A DNA stretch of 56,710 nt from positions 1 through 56,710 of the forward strand of contig NZ_BJDR01000012.1 in NCBI RefSeq assembly GCF_005405245.1, written 5' to 3'. Numbering within the stretch: position 1 is the stretch's first letter; every line of letters starts with the position of its first letter. A model generated the notes under the pieces. That model saw only the letters and a list, made by a program, of their open reading frames with translations, did no database searches and was not told where the DNA came from. The position numbers and the translations under genes are program-made. This stretch comes from Enterococcus nangangensis (GTDB lineage: Bacteria; Bacillota; Bacilli; Lactobacillales; Enterococcaceae). Below are positions 46,097 to 54,360 of this stretch, piece by piece.

Positions 46097-46126
46097 AAAA
46101 AAGCCGCCACGCTTGCGTGACGCCTT
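46097..46126 (-). terminator. Terminator of the ClpP-like gene
   Basis: On the minus strand, GCGTCACGC pairs with GCGTGGCG around AA, then GC and six T follow. It lies just after the stop of the ClpP paralogue. Confidence 0.75.
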
Positions 46127-46137
46127 TCCTCAGAAAA

Positions 46138-46734
46138 TTATTTTACTTCATCAGCCGTTTTAATGATGTGTTCTACAATGCCGTAGTCTTGGGCTTCTTC
46201 AGCGGATAACCAGAAGTTGCGGTCCGTATCATGAGCAACTTTATCATAGCTTTGACCCGTAGCTTCAGCGATTAATTTATTGACCCGTTCCCGCATTTTA
46301 ATGATTTCTTTGGCTTCGATTTGGATTTCGGTACTTTGCCCTTGAACGCCGCCAGAAGGTTGGTGAATCATATAGCGAGTATTTGGTAAACTAAAACGGT
46401 GCTCTTTTTTAGCGCCCAGGTAGATGGTAATCCCCGCACTAGCTACCCAACCGGTGCCAATCACGTAAACGTCAGGTTTGACGAATTGAATCATGTCATG
46501 AATGGTATCGCCAGATTCCACATGGCCCCCTTGGGAGTTAATGAAGATTTTAATCGGTTCGTCACTGAGGGAAGCTAAAAGCAATAATTGGCTAGAAACT
46601 TCTTTAGCGACATCTTGATTAATTTCGCCATAAAGTAAAATTGTCCGGTTTTCAATCATTTTTTGCGTGAGGAGTGCTTGCGTATCTTTCGGATTTGTTT
46701 CTTTCTTGTCCGTCACAAAAATCAGTCCTTTCAT
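46138..46734 (-). CDS. ClpP-like protease subunit (divergent paralogue)
   Basis: The protein has the ClpP fold and triad: Ser99 in GTGWVASAGITIY, His124 in TRYMIHQPSGG and the Asp of HDTDRNFWLSAEEA, plus KIFINSQGGHVESGDTIHDMI. The sequence around the serine (ASAG instead of the usual AASMG) and the IHQP...Q(G)Q region mark it as the second, divergent ClpP type seen in enterococci and lactobacilli, not the main ClpP. The frame is open to a TTG at 46776; I take the ATG at 46734 (198 residues) after AAGGA; a GTG at 46674 would give a shorter form. Partner ATPase and role are unknown. It may or may not mix with the main ClpP. Confidence 0.85.
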   Translation of the reverse strand: MKGLIFVTDKKETNPKDTQALLTQKMIENRTILLYGEINQDVAKEVSSQLLLLASLSDEPIKIFINSQGGHVESGDTIHDMIQFVKPDVYVIGTGWVASAGITIYLGAKKEHRFSLPNTRYMIHQPSGGVQGQSTEIQIEAKEIIKMRERVNKLIAEATGQSYDKVAHDTDRNFWLSAEEAQDYGIVEHIIKTADEVK

Positions 46735-46937
46735 GGTTGCTGTCCTTATTTTATCCTTTTGGTCAATAAACGTCAAAGAATTTGGAAGCTTGCCAGTCCG
46801 ACTGCTACTAATTTTTTAAAATAGGGTTGTCAAAGTTAGGTATAGTTTAAAACTATCAATACTTAAAACTTATTTGAGTTATCCCCCAAGGCCGCTTTGT
46901 GCTAGAGTGAGGGTAGTAAATTATTGGAGGAAGATCG

Positions 46938-48086
46938 ATGACTACAGTAGAATATACAAAAACAACCCATGCTCCTTTTCGTTTTGATACAGTTGGTAGT
47001 TTCTTGCGTCCAGCAAGTTTAAAAGTTGCCCGTGCGGCCTATGAAGCCGGCAAAATTTCCAAAGAAGAATTAACCAAGGTAGAAGATCAAGAAATTATCG
47101 CCCTCATTCAAAAGCAGGAAGCAGCTGGTTTGCGGGCGGTGAGTGATGGTGAATTTAGAAGAAGTTGGTGGCATTTAGATTTCTTCTGGGGCTTACAAGG
47201 AATTGCTTATAAAGATGCCAGTCACGGTTATTATTTTGCCGGCAAGGAAACCCGAGCAGAAACCGCCACTGTCACTGGAAAAATCTCCGGGGAGCATCAT
47301 CCTTTTGTGGAGCATTTTAAATTTGTTCAGGCCCATAAATCAGCCCAGAGCGAAGTAAAACAAACCATTCCCGCTCCTGCTCAATTTTTCAAAGAGTTAA
47401 TTCGGCCGGAAAATCAAGCTGAAGCGGCGGCTTTTTATCCGCAACAAGCAGATTTAATTGCCGATATCATTAAAGCCTATCGCCAAGTGATCGCCGATTT
47501 TTATGCCGCGGGTTTACGAGTTTTACAAATCGATGATTGTACTTGGGGCATGTTAGTGCAAAAATTACCAGAAGGTCTCGTCACGGAGGGGAAATCGGAA
47601 GAAGAAGTACGCACGGCATTGAAAAAAGAATTGCTAGCGATTAATAATGGCATTCTTGTCAATCAACCAGCGGATTTAATTATTAATACCCACGTTTGTC
47701 GGGGCAATTATAATTCCCATTGGTCGGCAGCAGGGGGCTATGACTTGGTGGCCGAGCCTTTGTTTACCGAAGAATTAGTGAACGCCTATTATTTAGAATA
47801 CGACAGTGATCGGGCGGGCAGCTTCGTTCCTTTAGCTAAAGTTAGCGGGAATAAAGGCGTTGTTTTAGGTTTGATTACTTCTAAATCTGGAGCATTAGAA
47901 GATCGTCAACAAATTATTGCTAGAATTAAAGAAGCGAGTCAGTATGTGCCTTTAGACCGTTTATACCTTTCACCCCAATGTGGGTTTGCTTCGACAGAAG
48001 AAGGCAATACCTTGACGGAAGAAGAACAATGGGCCAAAATCGCCTTAGTCAAAAGTATCGCTGAAGAAGTTTGGGGCCAGGATTAG
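46938..48086 (+). CDS. MetE-like (cobalamin-independent methionine synthase C-terminal domain) protein, YxjG/YxjH-type
   Basis: The 382-residue protein is a single MetE C-terminal barrel: start FRFDTVGSFLRPASLK, SDGEFRRSWWHLDFFW, IDDCTWG, and the zinc-binding set His/Cys in INTHVCRGNYNSHW, Glu in YYLEYDSDRAG and Cys in LSPQCGFASTEEGN. This group transfers methyl groups to homocysteine from an uncertain donor, without the folate-binding N-terminal half of MetE. It is monocistronic with GGAGGAAG before the ATG. I looked for, but did not find, a SAM riboswitch or T-box in the 160 bases upstream. Confidence 0.87.
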   Translation: MTTVEYTKTTHAPFRFDTVGSFLRPASLKVARAAYEAGKISKEELTKVEDQEIIALIQKQEAAGLRAVSDGEFRRSWWHLDFFWGLQGIAYKDASHGYYFAGKETRAETATVTGKISGEHHPFVEHFKFVQAHKSAQSEVKQTIPAPAQFFKELIRPENQAEAAAFYPQQADLIADIIKAYRQVIADFYAAGLRVLQIDDCTWGMLVQKLPEGLVTEGKSEEEVRTALKKELLAINNGILVNQPADLIINTHVCRGNYNSHWSAAGGYDLVAEPLFTEELVNAYYLEYDSDRAGSFVPLAKVSGNKGVVLGLITSKSGALEDRQQIIARIKEASQYVPLDRLYLSPQCGFASTEEGNTLTEEEQWAKIALVKSIAEEVWGQD

Positions 48087-48103
48087 TCCTTGATAAAATT
48101 ATT

Positions 48104-48142
48104 GCTTAGAGCTCTCATTGGAAAGAGAGCCCTAAGCTCTTT
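48104..48142 (+). terminator. Terminator after the MetE-like gene
   Basis: GCTTAG-GCTCTC pairs with GAGAGC-CTAAGC around ATTGGAAA, followed by seven T. Confidence 0.85.
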
Positions 48143-48588
48143 TTTTAAGAACAGGAGAGAAGAAACTAGTGATGAACCTTTCAGCCGTTAAAATTACTTT
48201 CCATAGCACAATTTTAAAAGCTGTATTTTTTATAAAAAATGTATAGAAAAAGGCTTGTTGGGCTAAGGATGAAGGACTTTCTTTTGAATTTTTTTGAAGA
48301 ATATACAAAAAAATCTTTTTATAAATGACGAAAATATAACAGTTTAGAAAACAGAATGAAAGAGGTTGGAAACTGAAAAAAGAATGAGAGTATTTTAATT
48401 AATTGTGAAGTTTTTTTGAAGATTAGCCGTTTTATAACGTTCTTCAAAAAAATAACGAAAAATCTTTAAATAAAATTATTAAAAAGGTATTTCCTTTTCT
48501 TTCATAATTAGGTATACTATAAACAGGCAGAGGAAATAAAAACCATCTGTTTCAATTGCGATTAATCGCCAGAAGAGGAGTGATGCTT
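48143..48588. other. AT-rich spacer before spxA
   Basis: About 440 bases of very AT-rich sequence without a plausible gene. Only a TATACT near 48511, within GGTATACTATAAAC, looks like the -10 of spxA. Nothing else was recognised. Confidence 0.5.
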
Positions 48589-48987
48589 GTGTTAACTTTA
48601 TATACTTCCCCAAGTTGTACATCTTGCCGGAAAGCGCGCGCATGGCTACAAGAACATGAAATTGCCTTTACAGAAAGAAATATTTTTTCAGAACCTTTAA
48701 CCTTGAACGAATTAAAGTCTATTTTGAAAATGACCGAAGACGGAACGGAAGAGATTATTTCCACCCGCTCTAAAGTCTTCCAAAAGTTAAATATGGATCT
48801 CGATGATCTACCTTTGAAAGATTTATTAGTGCTCGTCCAAAAAAATCCTGGTTTGTTACGGCGTCCCATTATGATTGATGAAAAACGTCTCCAAGTTGGT
48901 TTCAATGAAGATGAAATTCGTCGTTTCTTACCACGTGAAGTTCGCCAATTAGAATTACGTCATGCGCAAATGATGGCTGGTCTATAA
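48589..48987 (+). CDS. spxA: Transcriptional regulator Spx
   Basis: The 132-residue protein (with the GTG start at 48589, eight bases after GAGGAG) is ArsC-like and has the redox switch Cys10-Thr-Ser-Cys13 in [14 protein letters not shown]. Also present are [20 protein letters not shown] and the C-terminal [27 protein letters not shown]. Length matches Spx (131-132). Spx binds RNA polymerase alpha and reprogrammes transcription under disulfide and cell-wall stress, and is degraded by ClpXP or ClpCP with adaptors. mecA, coding for such an adaptor, is the next gene. Confidence 0.95.
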   Translation: MLTLYTSPSCTSCRKARAWLQEHEIAFTERNIFSEPLTLNELKSILKMTEDGTEEIISTRSKVFQKLNMDLDDLPLKDLLVLVQKNPGLLRRPIMIDEKRLQVGFNEDEIRRFLPREVRQLELRHAQMMAGL

Positions 48988-49042
48988 AGTACACGAAGGT
49001 TGTGCCCGAAGAAGTTACTGCGGACACACCGTTTATTCAAAA

Positions 49043-49084
49043 AAAGAACTTATGACAAGACTTTTGTCACAAGTTCTTTTTTTG
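49043..49084 (+). terminator. Terminator between spxA and mecA
   Basis: AAGAACTTATGACAA pairs with TTGTCACAAGTTCTT, with one mismatch, followed by T. Confidence 0.88.
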
Positions 49085-49216
49085 CGCCCTGAAAGCCTAA
49101 TTTTCAGCGTATTAAAAAAAACTAAGTTTAACGATTTATCCTTTACAATACTTGCATTTAAAGAGAAAATAAACTATAGTAGGTGCATTCGCAAAGGAAC
49201 GAGGAGGTGTTGCCCT

Positions 49217-49873
49217 GTGGAGATGGAACACATCAACGAAAATACGATTCGCGTCGTCATTGAAAATCAAGATTTAGAAGATCGTGGCATTACGTTTCTC
49301 GACTTAATGGGCAATCAAAAAGAAATCGAAAAGTTCTTTTACAGTATTTTGGAAGAAGTCGACGAAGAAGCCCAATTTCGTGACTCTGATGCGGTGACTT
49401 TTCAAGTTTTACCTAACCGCAATGGTTTAGAACTCTTCATTAGTAAAAATTTAAATCTCGAAGATTTTTCTCTAGAAGAACTACCAGATAATTTGCCTGC
49501 AGAAGGTATGGCGGATCTTTTAAAGGAACGACTTGAAAATAAAGATTTACCAGAGCTGCCGGAAATCGCAGATCGCTGGTTGGAACAAGATGAATTTGTC
49601 TATCAGTTAGCGGACTTTGAAGCGGTGATCGCCTTAGCACAACAACCTGTTTTTGAAAATGCTTTGACGAATCTCTACTTGTTTGGCGGTAAATATTATT
49701 TAGGTGTCACCTATTTAGAAACGTTGGAAGACTTTGAAAAGCGGATTGATCGTGCGTTAGTTTTAGAATATGCGGTAGAGAGTCATTATGCGCAAGAATA
49801 TTTAGCAGAACACGGTGAGCTTTTGATGCAGTCATCAGCCCTAGCGTTAGTCCATCATTATTTTAAAAAGTAA
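49217..49873 (+). CDS. mecA: ClpC adaptor protein MecA
   Basis: The 218-residue protein begins MEMEHINENTIRVVIENQDL, continues RGITFLDLMGNQKEIEKFFY and FQVLPNRNGLELFISK, an acidic linker, and the C-terminal domain (FVYQLADFEAVIALAQQP, LYLFGGKYYLGVTYLE). MecA brings substrates to ClpC and activates it. The GTG at 49217, nine bases after GAGGAGG, is chosen over the ATG at 49223 because the spacing is better. This adaptor is unrelated to the methicillin-resistance gene with the same name. It follows spxA, whose product is a known type of client. Confidence 0.93.
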   Translation: MEMEHINENTIRVVIENQDLEDRGITFLDLMGNQKEIEKFFYSILEEVDEEAQFRDSDAVTFQVLPNRNGLELFISKNLNLEDFSLEELPDNLPAEGMADLLKERLENKDLPELPEIADRWLEQDEFVYQLADFEAVIALAQQPVFENALTNLYLFGGKYYLGVTYLETLEDFEKRIDRALVLEYAVESHYAQEYLAEHGELLMQSSALALVHHYFKK

Positions 49874-49900
49874 AGGGGCCAAATTGCCCAAGTTTACCTA

Positions 49901-49933
49901 AAAGTCTGTGGCGACTCACGTCACAGGCTTTTT
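49901..49933 (+). terminator. Terminator after mecA
   Basis: AAGTCTGTGGC pairs with GTCACAGGCTT (two G-U pairs), followed by T. Confidence 0.8.
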
Positions 49934-49961
49934 CTTTCACATTGCAGAAGGAGTGTTGTCC

Positions 49962-50513
49962 ATGTTAAAAGATTTTCAGTCAGAAAAATTATATTATGGG
50001 TTTCCCATTTTTGTCTTAGGGTATCAAGATGCCCAGTTTGGTTATAATGTCACCACTTGCTCTTCCTCGTATTCTTTAGGGGATCAAGTCGTTTTTGGTT
50101 TATCCACCTATTCCCATGGAGCCAAAGAAATTATCGTCCACGGCAAATGTTCCTTAAATATTTGTGGGGTAGAGTACTTAGATATCATGGAAGCAGCAGG
50201 TTACCAGCATGGGGTGGGAAAATTAGCTGCAGGCAACATTGCCTATGAAGTAAGCGACTCTTTACAAGTGCCTTATTTACCGCAAGCGCAAATCGTCTTG
50301 TTTTTGACGATTGAAAAAGTGGAAGAACACGCGGGTGCCTACCATTTTATTGCTAAAATTACGGAACGCAAAGTCCAAGAGCAAGCAATTACCTCGGAAG
50401 GAACACTGGAGGCAGCTGCTTTAGCTCCCGTCTTTTATGTAGGGGATGGCGCTAAACGCGTTTATCGCACCTGGTCCTCGCAAGTTCGGCCCACGGGTGG
50501 TTATTGGTTGTAA
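49962..50513 (+). CDS. Flavin reductase-like FMN-binding split-barrel protein
   Basis: The 183-residue protein resembles the flavin-reductase-like family: a start KLYYGFPIFVLGYQDAQFGYN (ATG at 49962 after AAGGAG), then SSSYSLGDQVVFGLSTYSHGAKEI and GKCSLNICGVEYLDIMEAAGY, the FMN-binding face, and a C-terminal tail with PVFYVGDGAKRVYRTW. Members use or bind FMN; some are reductases and many are of unknown role. It is a single gene ended by a perfect bidirectional terminator shared with the convergent Mga-like gene. Confidence 0.78.
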   Translation: MLKDFQSEKLYYGFPIFVLGYQDAQFGYNVTTCSSSYSLGDQVVFGLSTYSHGAKEIIVHGKCSLNICGVEYLDIMEAAGYQHGVGKLAAGNIAYEVSDSLQVPYLPQAQIVLFLTIEKVEEHAGAYHFIAKITERKVQEQAITSEGTLEAAALAPVFYVGDGAKRVYRTWSSQVRPTGGYWL

Positions 50514-50526
50514 GTCAGAAACAAAT

Positions 50527-50575
50527 AAAACATAAGAGGTTCGGCGAAATCTTGCCGAACCTCTTATGTTTTTTT
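50527..50575. terminator. Perfect bidirectional terminator
   Basis: A 19-base perfect stem (50527-50545 with 50554-50572; core CATAAGAGGTTCGGC) has A-runs and T-runs on both sides. It serves the flavin-reductase-like gene and the convergent Mga-type gene. Confidence 0.92.
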
Positions 50576-52078
50576 GCTAATCGCTAAAAGAAACACCGTG
50601 GGGCGCATTTTTTTCATATAGAGGCGCCGCAAAGTTTGGTACAAGTAAATCAGTTCTTCATAATGGAAATCTAAATCCCAATAGTAAAAAGGAATTTCAG
50701 GATATTTTTTATGGAGCAAGAAAGAAGAGCCAATGATTAAATCAAAATCGTCGTTGCTATCTTCATAGGTTTCAAAATCCACAAATGTCAGACTAGCTAA
50801 GAAAGTGTGGAGTTGTTGCATAAACATATGATTTTGCTCAATGGCTAGAGCCACCCGCAAGTTGGCACCTTTTTGTCGCTCATTGAAGTAAGGATTCAAG
50901 ATGTGGGCAAAAGTCGTTTGTAAATATTCTTTTTGTTTCAATAAAGGCTGGTACTCCGGTTGTGCCAAAATATCATCAAAAAAGGGCGCAATTTTTTCCG
51001 TGATTAAAGCGATGAGACCTTGATTACTTTTCGACTCCGCAAAAGATGGCAAGGTGGGAAATGGTCGTTGGAAAATATAATAGCCAAAGGTGATGTTGAG
51101 ATAATTCCCTAGCATTACTTCTTGCTCTCCTTGCCGCAAAGTCCCCTCAAAAATTTCTTGATCGATGTACGTAATAAACTGCGTGGCGAAATCCCAAATA
51201 ATATTTTCGTTTTTGGCAAATTCATTTAAGGTGGTCTCTAATACTAAATCTTGGTTGTTTGTAAAATACGGCGCAAACAGGGAGATAAAGAAGAGAAACG
51301 CACTTTCCCCTTTGGCCGTCCCTAAAGGCAACTCAGGATAATCCGTCAATAAATTCAAGTCAAAGTAGCGACTCTGATGGAAGAGAAAATCATACTTATG
51401 ATTGTAAGGGGCGTAAAAGTGGCGCCGAATCCGCGCATAGGCAACGGCGAAAAAGTATAAGAGCTCCTGGCGACCCACATAAGAAGAGTTCATAGAGAAA
51501 AATTTAGTAAAGCGCTCTTGGAAGTAGCTTAATTCTTTTTGATCAAAGGCAAAGGGCCAAACTAGCCCCCGCGTTCCTAACCACATTAAGTAAAAGAGAG
51601 TTAAGCGAATCGTCGTTTCGTCCCCTACAATGGACATACTCGTGTAGCTGATGCGCATCCCATACTTTTTCAAAAATTCCGTTAAAGGTTTAATCTTCCG
51701 ACTTAAAGTAGAACGGCTGATAAACATTTCTTCGCAAAAATATTGTAAAGATGGCTCTGGCTCGTTCATAATATATTGGACAAAACGGAAAGGTACCGAT
51801 TCTTGCAATAAGAAGTAGCGGTACTCATCTAAAGACAACACAAGCTTAGTGGTACTGATGCCGCTATTTTTAATGAGAATACTTCCTTGCTGCGGACTGG
51901 CTTGTTGAATCTCGTGGTTTAGCTCATTTAAGTGATGATAAGCTTGTTGATAAGTGAGATTAAGCTTCTGGGCGATGAAGAAGATCGAATAATGACCTTT
52001 ATTGAGTGTCGTCAGTAGGCGCAAAATGCCATAACGATTCTTCATGGAAGCATCTAACATTAAATCTTCATAAAGCAT
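50564..52078 (-). CDS. Mga-type helix-turn-helix regulator
   Basis: The 504-residue protein has two N-terminal helix-turn-helix regions (FIAQKLNLTYQQAYHHLNEL around residue 35, and MFISRSTLSRKIKPLTEFLK around 118), a PRD-like middle and an EIIB-like tail (DFDLIIGSSFLLHKKYPEIP). This is the layout of Mga/AtxA regulators, which respond to sugar metabolism through PRD phosphorylation and often control surface proteins. It is monocistronic. The next gene on its strand, brnQ, lies 53 bases upstream of its start and is in line with it, so co-transcription from brnQ is possible. Confidence 0.82.
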   Translation of the reverse strand: MLYEDLMLDASMKNRYGILRLLTTLNKGHYSIFFIAQKLNLTYQQAYHHLNELNHEIQQASPQQGSILIKNSGISTTKLVLSLDEYRYFLLQESVPFRFVQYIMNEPEPSLQYFCEEMFISRSTLSRKIKPLTEFLKKYGMRISYTSMSIVGDETTIRLTLFYLMWLGTRGLVWPFAFDQKELSYFQERFTKFFSMNSSYVGRQELLYFFAVAYARIRRHFYAPYNHKYDFLFHQSRYFDLNLLTDYPELPLGTAKGESAFLFFISLFAPYFTNNQDLVLETTLNEFAKNENIIWDFATQFITYIDQEIFEGTLRQGEQEVMLGNYLNITFGYYIFQRPFPTLPSFAESKSNQGLIALITEKIAPFFDDILAQPEYQPLLKQKEYLQTTFAHILNPYFNERQKGANLRVALAIEQNHMFMQQLHTFLASLTFVDFETYEDSNDDFDLIIGSSFLLHKKYPEIPFYYWDLDFHYEELIYLYQTLRRLYMKKMRPTVFLLAISKKT

Positions 52079-52131
52079 CGGTATCCCTCCTTATGATATT
52101 TACTATATATTAGCCTAGTTTAAGTGAGTTG

Positions 52132-53490
52132 TCATGCTTCTTTGGTAATTTTTTTCGGGAAAAAAGGCGCCAGTATCAGCCCAACAACTAGACCAATTGG
52201 CATAAAGACGACCCAACTCATACCAATGGAAAATAAGGGGATATGCTGTGCTAAGGCCAAGATATCTTGAATCACTGGCAAGCTTTGCAACTTAAGCGGT
52301 AAAGCGTTCAGACCATCGCATAAAGCAGCAATTAACGTGAAGACGGTCACGCTGACATAAACGCATTGCCGTTCTTTAAACAAAGGACCCGTCAAGACTA
52401 AAAAGATTAAGGTAATTGCTAAAGGATAGATAAACATTAAGACCGGCAGTGCGCCAGCGATAATATTCGTTAAGCCGACGTTGGCAAAGATAGCCGGTAA
52501 CACGCTAGTGATGATCAACCACTTGCCATAAGAAATTTGGGGAAAGATTTCGTGAAAGGTCTCGGAAAAGGCGGTGATTAGACCAATTGCCGTTTTAAAA
52601 CAGGCGATAATCACAATGAGCGCTAACAAGATGCTGCCTAAAGTGCCTAAGTAATGGTCGGCCAGTTGAGCTAAAGCGATGCCACCATTTTCTGATAAGG
52701 CAAACTGCCCTAAACTCATGGTCCCCATTAAAGCGAGACAAGTATAAATGATTCCCATAATGACGATACTAATAAAACCACTTTTAATTGTATCTTTAGC
52801 GATGGTTTTGGGCTGTTTAACCCCCATCTGTTGTAAAGTTGTGACAATAATAATGCCAAAAGCTAAGGAAGCCAAAGCATCCAAGGTGTTGTAGCCTTCT
52901 TTTAGTCCAGCATTTAAAGGACTCGTGAGATAGGCGGCATCCGTTGGGGTGACGTTAAAACTCCCTAAAGGTTTGAGAAAGGCGAATAAGATTAAAACGA
53001 ATAATAAGAGCAGGAACAAAGGATTTAAAAATTTCCCAACATAATCCAATAATTTATTTGGACGCTTAGCAAAAAGGTAAGCACCGAAAAAGAAGGCGAC
53101 AGAAAAAAGTAAGAGAATTAATTTTTGCGTGGAGCTAGGTACAAAAGGCTGTAAGGCGATGGCAAATGACGTGGAAGCTAAGCGGGGCAGCGCAAAGAAA
53201 GGACCAATAACCAGGTACAATAGGGCGGTAAAAATAGTGCCGTATAAAGGATGAATCCGTTTGGCAACTTCCAAAATTCCTTTTTGGCGGGAAATCCCGA
53301 TGGCAATAACGCCTAAAAAGGGCAAGCCAATACCGGTAATTAAAAAGCCTAAGTTGGCCCACCAAACGTTACTCCCGGCTAATTGTCCTAAATGAACGGG
53401 AAAGATTAAATTACCGGCTCCAAAAAATAAGCCAAATAGTAGCGAACCGACGTAGAGATAGTCTCTGAATTGTAGTTTTTTTTCTGTCAT
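52132..53490 (-). CDS. brnQ: Branched-chain amino acid transporter BrnQ
   Basis: The 452-residue protein has about twelve membrane helices and the BrnQ signatures: YLYVGSLLFGLFFGAGNLIF near the start and GNLIFPVHLGQLAG, FITVGP-like segments, TLDALASLAFGIIIVTTL and GLITAFSETFHEIFP. It takes up leucine, isoleucine and valine with sodium or protons. It is preceded by AAAGGAGCACAAGGT on the minus strand. No T-box or CodY box was identified with confidence upstream. Confidence 0.92.
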   Translation of the reverse strand: MTEKKLQFRDYLYVGSLLFGLFFGAGNLIFPVHLGQLAGSNVWWANLGFLITGIGLPFLGVIAIGISRQKGILEVAKRIHPLYGTIFTALLYLVIGPFFALPRLASTSFAIALQPFVPSSTQKLILLLFSVAFFFGAYLFAKRPNKLLDYVGKFLNPLFLLLLFVLILFAFLKPLGSFNVTPTDAAYLTSPLNAGLKEGYNTLDALASLAFGIIIVTTLQQMGVKQPKTIAKDTIKSGFISIVIMGIIYTCLALMGTMSLGQFALSENGGIALAQLADHYLGTLGSILLALIVIIACFKTAIGLITAFSETFHEIFPQISYGKWLIITSVLPAIFANVGLTNIIAGALPVLMFIYPLAITLIFLVLTGPLFKERQCVYVSVTVFTLIAALCDGLNALPLKLQSLPVIQDILALAQHIPLFSIGMSWVVFMPIGLVVGLILAPFFPKKITKEA

Positions 53491-53662
53491 ACCTTGTGCT
53501 CCTTTAATTTTATAACAATTAAAGTATCAAATTTTTCTCCCTAGTACAAGGGTTCTGACAAAAATAATTGCCATCGCCATGTAAATTAAGCTAAAGGACG
53601 AACATCAAGAGTAAACCGGCACAGCTACTAGGGAATTTGTTAGCGTAAAGGGGGAAAGCATT

Positions 53663-53691
53663 TTTACAGCAGGAATCTTTTGTGCTACACT
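53663..53691 (+). promoter_or_regulatory. Promoter of the Cys-rich small protein gene
   Basis: TTTACA (53663-53668) and TACACT (53686-53691) are 17 bases apart, and the -10 has a TGTGC extension. Confidence 0.75.
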
Positions 53692-53720
53692 GACCTTAAT
53701 ACTGAAGGGAGTCTTTACTT

Positions 53721-54137
53721 ATGGAAAAAGCAACCATCACTACGCGGGAATTTTTAGTCGAAGGCGGCTGTAACGCTTGTGGCCTGATTAATTGTTGTAC
53801 CTACACACTACACTTTACCGATAGCCCAGACCAAACAGTGGAAAATATGGATGAAGCAGCTCTTGTTACTGCGATTGCCTTAAAAGGCGGTTGGCGTCAA
53901 GGTACAGAACCAGTCGGCATTGGGGAAGATGCCATTTACTTCCAAAAAGATGGCGAGAAAATTTATTTTGAGGAAGACAACTTTAAAACCACCTTTAAAA
54001 AAGGCAGCACGACAATTACTTGTCCTAAATATAAAGTTCATGATCGTCAAGATTTACCCGCAATTTTTGCTAAAACTAACGAAGTCTTAACTAGCTTGTT
54101 CCAATTGCCAGCCTATGACTTTGTAATGGTAGATTAA
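53721..54137 (+). CDS. Small Cys-containing protein of unknown function
   Basis: I do not recognise the family. The 138-residue protein has a Cys cluster near the N-terminus (GGCNACGLINCCTYTL, four cysteines) and another cysteine in TTITCPKYKV, with an acidic middle (KDGEKIYFEEDNFKTTF). There are no membrane helices or signal peptide. It has its own good promoter, GGGAG before the ATG, and a terminator, and lies just upstream of the copper ATPase gene. Metal binding or redox function is possible from the cysteines, but the neighbourhood does not prove it: the two genes have separate promoters. Confidence 0.7.
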   Translation: MEKATITTREFLVEGGCNACGLINCCTYTLHFTDSPDQTVENMDEAALVTAIALKGGWRQGTEPVGIGEDAIYFQKDGEKIYFEEDNFKTTFKKGSTTITCPKYKVHDRQDLPAIFAKTNEVLTSLFQLPAYDFVMVD

Positions 54138-54170
54138 AAAGCAAAATCAAATACCTCTATTGAGGCTTTT

Positions 54171-54203
54171 AGACCACATTCTTTGAGAGTGCGGTCTTTT
54201 TTT
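54171..54203 (+). terminator. Terminator after the Cys-containing protein gene
   Basis: AGACCACATT pairs with AGTGCGGTCT (one mismatch-type position), followed by seven T. Confidence 0.85.
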
Positions 54204-54232
54204 GTATAGAGGAAAGTCTTTTAATCATTATA

Positions 54233-54248
54233 GTTGACAAATGTAGAC
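54233..54248 (+). promoter_or_regulatory. cop box (CopY operator) overlapping the -35 of copB
   Basis: GTTGACAAATGTAGAC matches the cop-box consensus RNYKACANNTGTARNY at every position and contains the -35 TTGACA (54234-54239). A CopY-type repressor bound here would block transcription and leave when copper enters. No copY gene is in the window. Confidence 0.8.
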
Positions 54249-54360
54249 GGTAAAAGGTAAGCTAACAGTGTAAAAGAGCGTCAGCCTTCATACCCGCTAC
54301 TTATCAACGTACGAAATGGCGGCGAAGGCTTGCGGTAAGTTATTGAAGGAGGGGTTAAGG

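Noticed and set aside
46777-46937. SAM riboswitch or T-box before the MetE-like gene
   Set aside because: The 160-base spacer shows no S-box, SMK or T-box core sequence.
54316-54360. Longer N-terminus of CopB from 54316
   Set aside because: The only good ribosome site (GGAGGGG) lies between this start and the ATG at 54361, and the upstream codons do not fit the His-rich head.
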